Assembly: GCA_031771865.1 (NCBI GenBank)
Contig: JASISA010000001.1
Coordinates: 1,674,001 to 1,738,000 of the forward strand
From: Nothophaeocryptopus gaeumannii
Lineage: Eukaryota; Ascomycota; Dothideomycetes; Mycosphaerellales; Mycosphaerellaceae
Reading direction: 5' to 3'
Length of the DNA stretch: 64,000 nt
This document shows, piece by piece, positions 42,708 to 53,729 of the stretch; within the stretch, counting starts at the first letter, position 1; each line of letters starts with the position of its first letter. The translations under genes and the position numbers were made by a program. The notes below the pieces were generated by a model. That model did no database searches, was not told where the DNA came from, and worked only from the letters and a program-made list of their open reading frames with translations.

Positions 42708-44159
42708 ATGGGCGACCCGGGCATCATCCCCTCCAACTCCCCACTCAACCCCCAAAAGACTCCCCTCGAAACAATCGCCCAACCCTTGACCCTCCCATGC
42801 GGCCTCACCCTCCCCAACCGCCTCGTCAAATGTCCCATGCAAGAAACCCTCGCCGAACCCCCCAACTTCGACCCACCCATCCACAAATTCCGCAACATCT
42901 ACAAAACCTGGTCCGAATCGCAATATGGCCTGCTCATCACAGGTCAAGTCCAAGTTGATTTACGATTCTTCTCAATCGCCGGAGATGTATGCACGCATGC
43001 TGGGAGTGAAGGAGGGGATGTGTTGGAGAAATGGAAACAATGGGCGACAATCGCGCAGGGACATGGGACACCGTGTATTGTTCAACTGGCGCATCCGGGA
43101 CGGATGTCCCCTGCGGGAGCGGGTGTGAGGCCGGCGGATATGAGGGCGCCGTGTCCGAGTGAGGTTCCTGTGAAGTTGGGGGATACGTGGTTGGATAAAT
43201 TGGCTTTGGATAAATTGTTGGGCACGCCGAAGGCGATGACTTTGGAGGAGATCGACGAGGCTGTGGATAATTTCGTGAGAGGAGCTGTTGTGGCGAGAGA
43301 TGCTGGTTTTGCGGGCTGTCAACTTCATGGAGCGCATGGATTCTTGCTTTCGCAGTTTTTGAGTCCGCATACGAATCGAAGGACGGATGAGTATGGTGGC
43401 ACGCCGGAGAAGAGGATGGCGTTCTTGAAGAGGCTCGTGCGGGAGGTGAGGGCGAGGTGTCCCCCTCCTTACTGTCTCTCCGTCAAGCTGAATAGTGGTG
43501 ATTACATGGGCAAGGAGGGATTGCAGCAGGAGGAGGCGCTGGAGCAGGTGCGCTGGCTGGTGACATGCGGAATGGTGGACTTTGTGGAAATCTCGGGAGG
43601 TAATGCTGAGCAGAAGACTTCTGGGCTACACAACTCGTTTGGAAAGAAGACGATCAGCACTGCGCCGAAGATCAGAGAGAGTACGAGGATCCGAGAGGCA
43701 TTTTTTACAGATTTCGCCGAGAAGGTACAGCAGATGAAGTCGCCAGTTCCTATCCAATTGTCCGGCGGCTTCAGATCAAGGACTGGAATGGCCGATGCGA
43801 TTGATTCAGGGGTGACAGATCTGATCGGCCTCGGGCGATCTGCTGTACTCGAGCCCGAGCTCCCGCGTAAGATCCTCTTGAACCGGGATCTGGACGATGA
43901 CCATGCACTTGGGATGTCACACATTGTTCGCGGTCAGTGGTTCGCGAACATGATCCCGGCGAAGGTCATCGGTGGTGGATTACCGATCCAGTTCTTCTAC
44001 TACAACATGCAGAGACTCGGAAGCGGACTGAGAAGCGACCCGGATGCGAGCATTCCGTTCGTTGTGTTCAAGAGCATTGTACAGAGCATTAAGAGCACCG
44101 TGTTGAAGGCATTGCAGGGGATGGTTCTGTGGCGGGCGGCCACGACTGCTCAGTCGTAG
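42708..44159 (+). CDS. NADH:flavin oxidoreductase, old yellow enzyme family
   Basis: A single exon of 483 residues from ATG 42708, chosen for its accaccATGG context over non-ATG frame extension upstream. The TIM-barrel FMN enzyme motifs are in order: LPNRLVKCPMQETLAEP, IVQLAHPGRMSPAG, the catalytic block CQLHGAHGFLLSQFLSP followed by NRRTDEYGG, the strand VKLNSGDYM, VDFVEISGGN, and DLIGLGRSAVLEPELP. It should reduce activated alkenes with NAD(P)H. The C-terminus is longer than the bare barrel and ends in a moderately hydrophobic helix pair. The physiological substrate is unknown. Relatives occur in both general metabolism and secondary-metabolite clusters; no cluster is evident here. Confidence 0.93.
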   Translation: MGDPGIIPSNSPLNPQKTPLETIAQPLTLPCGLTLPNRLVKCPMQETLAEPPNFDPPIHKFRNIYKTWSESQYGLLITGQVQVDLRFFSIAGDVCTHAGSEGGDVLEKWKQWATIAQGHGTPCIVQLAHPGRMSPAGAGVRPADMRAPCPSEVPVKLGDTWLDKLALDKLLGTPKAMTLEEIDEAVDNFVRGAVVARDAGFAGCQLHGAHGFLLSQFLSPHTNRRTDEYGGTPEKRMAFLKRLVREVRARCPPPYCLSVKLNSGDYMGKEGLQQEEALEQVRWLVTCGMVDFVEISGGNAEQKTSGLHNSFGKKTISTAPKIRESTRIREAFFTDFAEKVQQMKSPVPIQLSGGFRSRTGMADAIDSGVTDLIGLGRSAVLEPELPRKILLNRDLDDDHALGMSHIVRGQWFANMIPAKVIGGGLPIQFFYYNMQRLGSGLRSDPDASIPFVVFKSIVQSIKSTVLKALQGMVLWRAATTAQS

Positions 44160-44876
44160 ATGTAGAGGGCAGATCATTGTCTCGTAACTGATAGAATTTA
44201 GACAAGCCTTATCACCAGCGACTCGCGCTTTGTGGCTACAGCTCTGTCTCCCTACTTGATGCTACGGGTCCTGTTGAGCATCGAATTTCAAGTCTTTCTC
44301 TCCGGTTGGGAATCGCATTTCAGCTTGCTGCAATCGACTGAGCAGTCCTTGTGGGAAGCATTTTGATCAAGTTGTGGCTTGTTGCATCGAGCTGTACAGT
44401 CAGTGGGCCGAAGGAAGAGGATGAAGCTTTGGCCTGCTACAGGAAACTGTACAGTTCGCACTCAAGGGGCCCAAGCGAGACATCACGAAGTATCTAACGG
44501 CAGGAGATTCGGAGATTTGCCTCGAAACGTGGATAAGAGCTACCATTGCGCTTGTCAAATGAGCGATAGTCATCGATTGGTGATGCATCGTTGGTGGATC
44601 GAAAGATGGCCTTGCCAGCCACAGTCCATCTCATCCAACACCTCGTCGAATCTTAGCCCGCGGATCTTGACTGCTTATTTTACGTGATGAGCGTCGGAGT
44701 TGTACGTGGTGTCTTCAGCAGCAGCACAGATACCCATCATGAAGTACTTATTGTTGTAACCATCCCCTCCACTGTCGCTCTCCCCATTGCTCTATCGGCC
44801 CGCCCACGCGCTCAACACGCAACGATCTTCCACATTCGTTGCATCTTCAGCATCACGAGTATTAATCCGACCCAAG
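44160..44876. other. intergenic upstream of GPI protein gene
   Basis: No gene recognised. Confidence 0.45.
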
Positions 44877-45323
44877 ATGCTCCCCAAATCTCTCACCGCT
44901 TTCGCACTGGCCATTGGCTTTGCCGCAGCTGACTCTACTCTCGCCGGCGCCTCTGGTTCCATCATCTCCGGCAGCAACGGCGTCACTCTTGCTGGCCCCT
45001 CCGGCACTATCTACTCTGGCAGCAATGGCATTACTGAGATTGGCCCTTCTGGAACTATCTACTCGAATAGCAATGGCTTGGAAACGCTTATTGGCACCTC
45101 TGGAACTGTCGTGCTTTCCAGTGGCGTGGTCGTTACTGCTGCTGCTGCTGCCGCCACTGGATCGTCCATTACCGCAACTCCCGCCAGCGGTTCGTCCTCC
45201 AGCGGAAGTGCTGCTGCCGCCACGTCACCTGCAACTGTCACGAGCGGAGCGGTCCCGACTGCTATGGCTGATGTTTACATGATGGGTGCAATCATGGTTG
45301 CTGGTGCTGGGGCTATGTTGTGA
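44877..45323 (+). CDS. small secreted repeat protein, probably GPI-anchored wall protein
   Basis: A single exon of 148 residues from ATG 44877. A signal peptide (MLPKSLTAFALAIGFAAA) is followed by about three and a half imperfect repeats of 15-17 residues, seen as ASGSIISGSNGVTLAG, PSGTIYSGSNGITEIG and PSGTIYSNSNGLETLIG. A Ser/Thr/Ala-rich linker follows, partly coded by a GCT microsatellite near 45140, and then a C-terminal hydrophobic stretch (MMGAIMVAGAGAML), as expected for GPI attachment. The periodic SGT-x-SNG repeats suggest a beta-solenoid or adhesin-like surface domain. The function is unknown; location at the cell wall is inferred from the two end signals. Confidence 0.8.
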   Translation: MLPKSLTAFALAIGFAAADSTLAGASGSIISGSNGVTLAGPSGTIYSGSNGITEIGPSGTIYSNSNGLETLIGTSGTVVLSSGVVVTAAAAAATGSSITATPASGSSSSGSAAAATSPATVTSGAVPTAMADVYMMGAIMVAGAGAML

Positions 45324-45870
45324 AGACCGAAGATCAGGGGCAGAAGGGTGATACACGGACCGGGGAAAGTCGGAAAGCAAGAATTGTTGATGGAAGAATT
45401 TTTTTTCGCACGAGTGAAGGTCAACAAACTTGATCAATAGCAATAGCTCTGTGTCCATGAGACTAGAGCTTGTGGTTTTGAAAGCTGTCCTAATTCAAGT
45501 GCTATGTTCCAAGGTCAAGAATCAATGTACTCGCTGCGTTATTGTCATGTCAATTGGTTCGTCGTCCAGTAAATCGACCCTCAAAACCTCAACAGATCAA
45601 GAAGCCATTTGACTCAAATCCGGAAGTCGTTATTTGGAGTGGTGAGCACCTTTTGCATCACGCGAATGGTGAGCTAACGGATCGATTGATACAAAAATCG
45701 GCTCAGGGTAGCAGGAGTATTGGTCATATATCAAAAGCTCGAAGTGAAGCTTGGAATTCATTTTAACACTGGCAACTTCATCCTGAAGCGCTAATCGCAT
45801 TGCTTTCGTTCTCTCCCCCTTCACTCGTCTTTCCATCGGGAGCTGTACGCCCGTTGTCCGCCGACCCAGC
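45324..45870. other. intergenic, convergent ends
   Basis: No gene recognised. An eight-T run near 45400 may be part of the GPI gene's 3' end. Confidence 0.45.
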
Positions 45871-47988
45871 TCAAGCAGACTCTTTGAGGCTTTCGTGCCT
45901 GTCGTTCAGTCGATCCGGCAACTTGAGTGACTCGATCTTGACGCCCTTTCGCCAGAGAACCCATTTCTTGAACCAGCCAGGAAGCGTCTTTGTCAATTAG
46001 TGCCGCATATATATGCTTGTAGGAATCGAGAAGATATGATCCAGCTCCTCCAGGGTGTACTGACGAGTTTCGGGTACCCACAAGAAGATGAAGATGAAGG
46101 CGAGAACGTTCAAGCCGCAGTAGAACGTGAATGATCCTGTTGGCGTCAAAGCCGCCAGCATGTATGGAAAGGTCAGTCCAAGTACGAATGCGCCGAGAGC
46201 GTTGACACAAACGACCCAGGCCATTCCGACTTCGCGATGGGACAATGGGAAGACTTCTGCTGCGTACACATAGCAGACGGGTCCTTCGCCGAGGCTGTAG
46301 AATATAGCAAACAGGAAGACGAGTGTAGCGATGCCAGCGAGGCGTGATGTGCCATTTCCTGGAATGAGAAAGCAAAGTCCAGCTGCGAGGAGAGACCATG
46401 CCATATGTGGGAAGGTTGCGAGAAGTAACGAGCGTCGTCCAAATGTATCGATAGCTTTTAATGCGGGAAGGGCGGCGAGAAATCCTAGCAGCCCATAGCC
46501 GAATGAGACAAACAATGCGGTTTTGTCAGAAACGCCAGTGTCCACAAAGATCGTGGAAGAATAGAAAGCTATAATATTGACTGTGGATAAGAGTCAGATA
46601 GGAATCGTTCAGCTCTTCTGGTGTTCAAAAGCACGTACTGCCGCACATCTGCTGTGAAAGCATGACCGTAGACGCAGCTAGATTGGCACGGCGGATCCGT
46701 GGAATGGTGAAAAGCTGACAGAAGCGGATGAAAGTATTGCCAGATCGTCGAACCTTTGCTTGCTCTTCCGCCAAACTGGCATATAGGAGCAGCAGATCCC
46801 GCGCGGCTTGGATGGGATCAGCCCGAAGTCTCAAGAGGGAGGCGAATGCGTCTGCGATTCGTCCTTTCTTCATGTACCATCGAGGACCTATCAAGAAATG
46901 ATCAGCTATTTGTGCGATCAGTAACTCGTGCGCTCGTATGCAGCATACTCTCGGGACAGAAATATATGAGGAGCAGGAGAGGTACAGCTGGAATAAAAGC
47001 CGAACCAATCTGCAGCCTCCAAGTAATTCTGCCGCAGTTGACAACTGCGATGTTGGCCGCGAAGCCGAGGAAGATGCCGAATGAAACCCACAACTGCCAA
47101 CCCATGACGATCGCACCTCTGATGGCAGCAGGAGCGCCCTCAGCGGCAAAGACCGAAGTAGTGGATGATTTGATGCCCATACCAATGCCGAGAAGTATAC
47201 GGCAGACCAGAAGTTGATACCAAGTTTGGGTAAAAGCCGATCCAAGTACTGAGCAAAACGCAAAGACTCCCGAAATGAAGATTGCGCCTCGGCGGCCAAA
47301 TCGATTGTTGAGTGGCTCGGAAAACCAACATCCTCTTTGTTCGAAGGTGAGCGATAGTCAGTAGGCGCAGTTATGGAGCCACTTACATGCAAACCATGGC
47401 GAGTGGTGGCATGCTGTTGATCAGGCCAACAAGCAGCTTGTCGTGGGCACTGTCGGATCCGATGCCGAACTGACCGGGAAACGACAGGTTGGCGCCGTTG
47501 CTGCCGGTCTATGGATCCGTCAGAAGGAACAAATTTTCATCTGGGGAGTAACATACTTGATCCCAACCTTGGACCGCTGCGCCCACCGAGCACACTATCG
47601 TTGTCATCCACATCGCCTTGGGTAGTCGCCATTTGTGATTCTGCTCGTCTCTGAAGGCTTGTCGTTCGTCACGCTCGAGCTCTGCGATCGATTCAAACTC
47701 GCTCGGGTTTTGTGCGAGAAGTAGAGCTCGGTCGAAGAGCGAGGAGTACCCTTCCAAGCCGTGCTCCTGAACGAAGTCCAACGCTTGGCCTGGTGTAACA
47801 TTTGAACAAATACTGCCGAGAGGATTGGGAACGCTTGTGGGCCTTTGTACACTTTAGCTGGATCGAAGTTGTATGATATGGCCCATGGCTCACGAGAGTG
47901 GCCCCTTCTTGATGTCCTGAGTGCTGTCTCCATTGTAGCATGCACTTGGGTGCACTTTATCGTCGTGCCATTCGCAGTTTAATGCCAT
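45871..47988 (-). CDS. MFS sugar transporter with premature TAA near the C-terminus
   Basis: Six exons (47894..47988, 47557..47842, 47387..47508, 46949..47334, 46639..46887, and 46580 downward) have introns of 51, 48, 52, 61 and 58 bases, and all phases agree. The frame stops at TAA 45997-45999 after 573 residues. In the same frame it continues for 41 codons with LTKTLPGWFKKWVLWRKG to a stop at 45871-45873, which is the usual cytosolic tail of fungal sugar porters. CAA to TAA (glutamine) is the simplest lesion. Sugar-porter signatures are present: NNRFGRRGAIF, CRILLGIGMGIKSSTTSVF, PESPRWYMKKGR, DTFGRRSLLL, and PETRQYTLEELDHIF. The polar N-terminal cytosolic domain is long (about 90 residues). 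It is divergent from an SDR gene, 675 bases apart. Confidence 0.85.
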
Positions 47989-48663
47989 CTTGATCCCAAT
48001 ATACGCCGTATGAAAAAGGTTTCTGGTCCTGTGAAGTTACCGACAGATGTTGTTCCTTTGACTGTCTGAGCTGCTCGCCAGCGCCGGCTAAAATAGCCTC
48101 TGCACATGAGACGCACGGACCTGAGCTGCTTGGCATCAACTTCAGCCCGTTGTTCCATAATTTCCCGCTACACGCTGACTGAAGCCATTGATCTGATTCA
48201 TCGCCGAGTCTCAACGACTAGCTTCCGTCGCCGGCTCCACGAGGGCTCTCAAGACGTCTTGAAACTTGGAAGGCGATTCCCTGGCCAAGTTTTCGCAGAA
48301 TGAGGAGGTCTGATGTAAAGTGTGAATCAACTGCACAGTATTAACTGGCATCGTACGTAGTTCCGATCCACAGGGGCCGGCCGTTTGTGAGCACTGTGCA
48401 GTCGCTCGTGGAGCTGAGTGAATGGCCAAGAACGGCTAGTGCGATGTGCATAAGCTTTGCATACTGTACAGTATCTGCATTAGACCCTTGTTTAGTACAG
48501 CTCGAGCCATGGTAGGATCACTAACGTACCCCTAAGCTATGTCAAGGATCTTCAGCTCCGGCATTTACTTTCATGTTCCTGAGAGACATCAGACCATCAA
48601 GAAGTAAAGACTCATTTCGGTCTGTTCGGTCTGTTGAAGTGATTGTTCAAGCTCCCGATCAAA
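47989..48663. promoter_or_regulatory. divergent intergenic region between sugar transporter and SDR
   Basis: These 675 bases separate two genes likely to work together. E-box-like hexamers cagatg (about 48044) and caactg (about 48328) are present, of interest because a bHLH gene lies 4 kb away, but such hexamers are expected by chance at this length. A direct double of cggtctgttcggtctgtt occurs near 48618. Confidence 0.35.
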
Positions 48664-49566
48664 ATGGCGAATGAACGAGATGGCATCAAAACATCACCAA
48701 TGCCTGCTGTCATGCAATTGAGCGATGGCTCTGCAGCTTCCAAAACTGCACGACCGCTTCCCACATCTTTCCAGACTTCACCTGCGCAGCGGGCCACCGA
48801 CCGATTCGCCGTCAAAGGCAACGCAATAGTCACTGGGGGTGCAGGAGGCATCGGTGCCGTTGCTTGTAGAGCTTTGCTGGAACACGGCGTGCAAGGATTG
48901 GCCATATTCGACATCTACCCGGAAATGGCAAGCTCTACCATCGACAAGCTCACAAACGAGTTTCCTGGAACATCTGTCATATTCAAGAAAGTCGACGTCA
49001 CCGACGCCGCATCAGTCGACAGCGCAGTTGAAGAGGTCGAAAATGTCTTCGGATCCATCGATATTCTTCTCTGCTTCGCAGGCATCACAGGCGCAATCCA
49101 CGCGCTTGATATCACCCCGGAGAATTGGAGGAAGATGTTCGAAATCAACACCACTGGAGCTTTCATATGCTCTCAGGCCGCTGCTAGATCAATGATCAAA
49201 AACGGCAACAGAGGAAGCATCGTGCTCATGGCTAGCATTTCCGCTCACGTAACAAACTACCCTCAGCCCCATGTCCATTACAATGTATCCAAGGCTGCGT
49301 TGATATCGATGAAAAGATCTCTGGCTGCCGAGTGGGCGACACACGGTATCAGTGTCAATAGCATCAGTCCGGGATATATGGACACTGTCTTGAACGAGGG
49401 TGATAATCTAGAGTCGCTGAGACAAGCATGGGCCAAGAGAACTCCATACGGTCGGATGGGCCAGCCAGAGGAATTGACAGGGGCAATCATTCTGCTTGTA
49501 AGCCAGGCTGGAAGTTATATCACCGGAGCGGACATCATCGTCGACGGCGGCCTAACAGTATTTTGA
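48664..49566 (+). CDS. short-chain dehydrogenase, D-arabinitol/sorbose reductase-like
   Basis: A single exon of 300 residues from ATG 48664 (aaaATGGCG); the frame is open upstream but has no ATG there. The motifs are NAIVTGGAGGIGAVACRALL (cofactor), ILLCFAGITGAIHAL (NAG-like CFAG), SIVLMASISAHVTN (catalytic serine) and HYNVSKAALISMKRSLA (catalytic Tyr and Lys). ISVNSISPGYMDTVLN and GADIIVDGGLTVF complete the classical SDR pattern. The long N-terminal extension of about 50 residues and the fingerprint resemble fungal arabinitol/mannitol/sorbose dehydrogenases, interconverting a polyol and a ketose. Specificity is inferred only. Confidence 0.88.
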   Translation: MANERDGIKTSPMPAVMQLSDGSAASKTARPLPTSFQTSPAQRATDRFAVKGNAIVTGGAGGIGAVACRALLEHGVQGLAIFDIYPEMASSTIDKLTNEFPGTSVIFKKVDVTDAASVDSAVEEVENVFGSIDILLCFAGITGAIHALDITPENWRKMFEINTTGAFICSQAAARSMIKNGNRGSIVLMASISAHVTNYPQPHVHYNVSKAALISMKRSLAAEWATHGISVNSISPGYMDTVLNEGDNLESLRQAWAKRTPYGRMGQPEELTGAIILLVSQAGSYITGADIIVDGGLTVF

Positions 49567-50251
49567 ATGTATGACGATAGAGCTTTCAATCGATCCCTTG
49601 CTATGTGTTTTCCTGTGGCGCTTGAGATTGTCGTTGCATAGCTCGAGGCTCCGTCCATCGAGGCGCCCCGAAGGCCTGTCCAAGTTGCATCGCGATTGAG
49701 CAGCTGCCATCGTAGAGCAGAGCAGTCCGAATGGCCTTGGCGTTAGCACGTGCCTCGTGTGTGTGGCACTGGAAGTAGCCATATCCAGTAGGCGAGTTTT
49801 CGGAGGGCGATCTCATCGATCGTGTTATTGTCTGTACACTGTTTCAAGTGAGAATATCCGACTTTCACACTCAAGTCGGCCCCACTGGATCCTCGTCCGA
49901 TCATTGTCGAGTGCTGCATTCTAGTCATTGGAACTGTGCAGTACGCTGCATAAGCGACATCAAACAGCTAGCGCATTGTAGCAGCCTTTCAGCTCCTCCA
50001 GGAACGAGCAGCTCTACTTGGAGCCGATGCAGATGTCCCGTCAGAAGAGGATCACCTCCGCACCACTGCGCAGTTGTTGTTTTCAAGCCGCCGAGGTTAC
50101 CTTCGAATGCTCTCGGTTGGCAACTAGAAAACACGAGTCCTGCAGTCCGTGCTGTAGTAGCTGCACTTCCTTTCCAATTCAGCCTTTCCAGACTACGAGC
50201 AGCACGGAGACTGTCCTCGTTGCTGCATTTCGTTGAATTCAATCTAGCAAG
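49567..50251. other. intergenic upstream of transaldolase-like gene
   Basis: A 162-codon plus frame (49848-50336) overlaps the next gene's start without features. No gene recognised. Confidence 0.4.
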
Positions 50252-51586
50252 ATGGGCAGCGTATCAGCCCCAACCACGTGGCTCGAGCTGCTCCAAGAGC
50301 AGCGTACGTTGTGGCCCTAGACAAGGGCCAGCTTAAGCTGACAACGTATCATAGTCGATATCGACATTGATGGCATGGATCCCGCTGAGGCCAAAAGATG
50401 GCTACCATTCAAGCCACAGGATCAAACCAGCAATCAGCGCCTAGTGCACGAGCAGATGGTCTCTCCTGAGAACCGGAAGATGTTTCTCCAGGTGGTGCAA
50501 GAATACAAAGACCGAGGTTGGGCAGCGATCCTTGACAGAATGGTGAGCAAGGCCCGTTGATCGCTGGGTCACTACCAGTATCCAGGCCAATCGCTGACTG
50601 ATCCTGGGTACGACAGGCCGTGTTGCTATGCGCGAAGAACGTGGAAAACATCAAAGGACGAGTTCTCCTGCAAACGTCCCCTGCCGCCGCCTATGATACG
50701 AACAAAGTGGTTGCCCATGCTCGCAGCTATGCTCGGGAATTTGAGAGGGTGGGCATATTAAAAGACCGCTTTTGCATAAACATCCCGTGCACAGGTCCCG
50801 CCATGAATGCAAGCCGCATCCTGCTGAAAGAAGGCATACGCACTTTGGGCACATCGGTATTCTCTCTTCCACAAGCCATCGCTGCGAGCCAGGCGAGCTG
50901 TTTGTATATCAGTCCATATTATAATCGTAAGTCGCACGGCTTGCGACCCTACTCCCAGATGATGGGCTGACGAGCATGATCAAGTGCCGTGGTATCATAC
51001 AGACGAGACGTTATGGCCGAACGTCGAAGATCCGGCATTGGACCATCCCATGTCGCCGAGAATCATCCACATTCTGGACGCTTACAAACGTATGCAGCAA
51101 AAGACTGGCAAGCAGCAACCAATGCTGAAGCCGGCAAGGTACGCAGTGCATTGTTTCTCCCCTCAATGATAAATGCGTGGGACTGACGGAGGTAATCTGC
51201 GTAGTTTCAGATCCCCACGCGAAGCTATTGCGATGGGCGAGCTGGGGTGCCACAGTGCAGCCATCCCCGAAAATATCATTGAGCAGCTCTCCCTCCTCGA
51301 CTCTGCATGCTCCCCACCGGCCGGGGATTTCTCTTGCAGACGCATTGGCTCACCATCCGCCCGCCTTGCACATCTCCTGAAGACCGACCCGCTAGCAGGA
51401 CCGAAATGGGATCGACGTTTGGCGAGCGCTGAGGTGGACTATCTGGCCGACAATGGAGCTGCTTTGACGAAGGCAATTGCGTGTGACCCTGTGGCAAAGC
51501 AAGGGCTTAGCGAGGCTTTGGGAGCATTTGCTGCGAATGAAATGCAAAGCAAAGCCGCAATAGAGGAAATGATGGCACAGCTCTGA
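50252..51586 (+). CDS. transaldolase-family protein lacking the Schiff-base lysine
   Basis: Five exons (50252..50303, 50355..50542, 50617..50926, 50985..51138, 51205..51586) agree in phase and give 361 residues. Family blocks are DIDIDGMDPAEAKRW (N-terminal Asp strand), DQTSNQRLVHEQM (the family's asparagine), GRVLLQTSPAAAYDTNKVV and RTLGTSVFSLPQAIAASQAS. At the strand that normally reads x-x-I-K-I-P/A-x-T the protein has FCINIPCT: residue 135 is Asn (AAC at 50779-50781) in place of the lysine that forms the Schiff base with the ketose. The rest of the barrel looks intact. It could be a dead enzyme, a non-catalytic sensor, or a changed chemistry. Confidence 0.85.
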
Positions 51587-52123
51587 TGCCCATTTCTGAT
51601 TGCAAGAAGCCGTTCATGGATGATGGTAGAGCGTGTACAAAGATGCTTGTAGGCTCATGCCATACGAAAGGCTACGCATTTGGCATGTAGTCTCCTGAAG
51701 TTGAATTCGAACTGTACCAAGGTCTGCTTTGTCGTATAGTGTACGGTCCAATAGAATGGGTGCTTTCTGGTCGCATTGGCAGATGAAGGAGGCCAAAGAT
51801 TCGCAGGACGAACGGCTGGTTTGCAGCGAGTTGATTGATCTGTTGCGCAATGGGTCCGTAGCTTCGCGGCAGCTCCGATGGTGAAAAGCACGGAGAAGCC
51901 GTGTTCAGTTTCGGAGACATGTCGGATTGAGGCATAGGTAGAAGGCTTGGCGTTGATGAGTAACGACGTGTGCGAACGCACGTGTTTGCCGTTTGATGCC
52001 GTCAGCAGCGTCGCCCTCGGCCTCTATCAACTCCACCAGCGGTCAGCGACTTGGCGCTGCTTTTCTATTCTCCAGCTTCATTCCTTTGTAATTGATGTCT
52101 CTTTCGGACGACTGATCGCCAGC
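51587..52123. other. intergenic between transaldolase-like and bHLH genes
   Basis: Overlapping minus-strand frames (51614-51981) have no recognisable features. This is the presumed bHLH promoter. Confidence 0.4.
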
Positions 52124-53023
52124 ATGTTTCTGCGTTCCGAGACGGACACGACTACAGCCACGAAGGACGCCGAGAACAAGACGAAGAATAAGAAAAAGCC
52201 TCGAATGCGGCCATTGCCGCCAGCTGTGAATTCTCGCAATCTGGCCATTGAGAAACGCCGGCGACAGGACATGAATCGGACGTTTTTGGTATCTCTTCAT
52301 TTCGTCAAGCGTGGTCTGGCTTAATCGGACATCTGTTGACATGGAAGGCAGGACTTGGCTCGTTGCGTGCCTTCACTTGCTTCTACCAAGCGGCTCTCCA
52401 AGAACATCATAGTAACGGAAAGCGTGCGACACCTCCAACAACAACGAGATGTGTGCGTCGCTGCAGGACGAGAATTGCGGGACTTGCTATACGCACACAA
52501 TGAGATGATCGCAGAGGTCAACATGATGCGATCGCAGCTTGGTATGCCGATCGAACATGCGCCGAGGCCCCCATCGACGGCATTTCTCTCGCTTATGGAC
52601 GTTGAAAACCAGATCTCTGGAGAGTTTCAAGACGGCTTCGCAAGTCCAAGCGCGACCGAAGAATCGCAAACGTCAGCAAGACAAACAGAAGCGGATCGAT
52701 CATTGCTCGGACCGTCAGTATCATCAGATATAGTCCATGGGGCGCAGGGTCTCTCTCAAAACTTTGAGCTTGGCAATTTCAATGTCGCTCAGGACAGTGC
52801 TGCTCCGGAAATCTGGCCAGCACAGATTCCGGATCCTGTAGCTTCGTTCTCGAACGTCCAGGCTGAGCATGTGCCAGACACAGCTTCGTGGGGATTGAAT
52901 GTCTCCGGAATGGATCCAGATTTCCTTTGGGAAGATAATCCAACTCATACGCTGCCATTGGAGCAAGCGTACAATGATGCGCTGCATCAGTATTCTGGCA
53001 ATGGCTTCGTACCATTACCGTAA
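52124..53023 (+). CDS. bHLH transcription factor
   Basis: Exons 52124..52288 and 52352..53023 join across a 63-base intron (GTATCT..CAG, phase 0), giving 278 residues. The basic region and helix 1 read NLAIEKRRRQDMNRTFLDLA, with the E-R-R core that contacts E-boxes. The loop and helix 2 follow (KRLSKNIIVTESVRHLQQQ), then a leucine/coiled-coil extension. The intron splits helix 1 and the splice restores it exactly. A Lys-rich N-terminus is a likely nuclear signal, and the acidic, Pro/Asp-rich C-terminus could be an activation domain. Its place beside the transporter/SDR/transaldolase group makes it a candidate local regulator, an inference from position. Confidence 0.88.
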
Positions 53024-53729
53024 TCGTTCTTTTGAGCAGCCTGGATGATTAGACAATATCCTGCCGTCCAGCAATGGCTGTTTCGAAGCGCCGAACTCAT
53101 CCCATGTCGATGTCGCTGGTCTACAAGCCGGCGGTGACTGAGAAGCCCCAAGGTTCTGGACAGCTCATCGAGTGCATCTTCAACAATGCAGTCGTTTGTG
53201 CTCAAATGATGCTAATGATGATGGTAGTGTCAATGGTGAAGGGAGACGCGTTACGCGTGCAACAGCGACAGGTGTGCATGTTCTTTTCACTTGGCAGGGG
53301 CTAGCTTATTAATCAAAAGGAGTCAAAGCCATCAAAATTACGTGGAATACGCGTCTCAGAGCCCGACCGCTACAACGACATCGTCTCTGCCACCCAAGAC
53401 TCCTCCTCAACGCCGCGACTCTCAAATGGCTACGGCATATACGTGGAAGTTTGCTACACGGGAAATAATAAACAGAATTATCCCCGATGAGCGCCTTTGC
53501 AAAATGATCGCACATCGAGCGATGGCCTCACCCACCCCCCCGTGACATTACGACTTGGAAGTTATGGCCTAGGCCGGGGCAAGATGAGACCAGATTTGGC
53601 ATCGTACTCGCCTGACAATCCTGAATGGAGATGACGGATAAGCCAAGAGTTGGCAAAGTTGAATGGAAAGAGCACGCGTACATCTGGTGCCATTGATATT
53701 GTCGAAGCTATCGTCTACTTTGGACGATG
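53024..53729. other. intergenic, convergent between bHLH and isomerase genes
   Basis: No gene recognised; short frames only. Confidence 0.45.

Noticed and set aside
48044..48333. E-boxes as proof of bHLH control of the sugar cluster
   Set aside because: Degenerate CANNTG hexamers occur about this often by chance in 675 bases.
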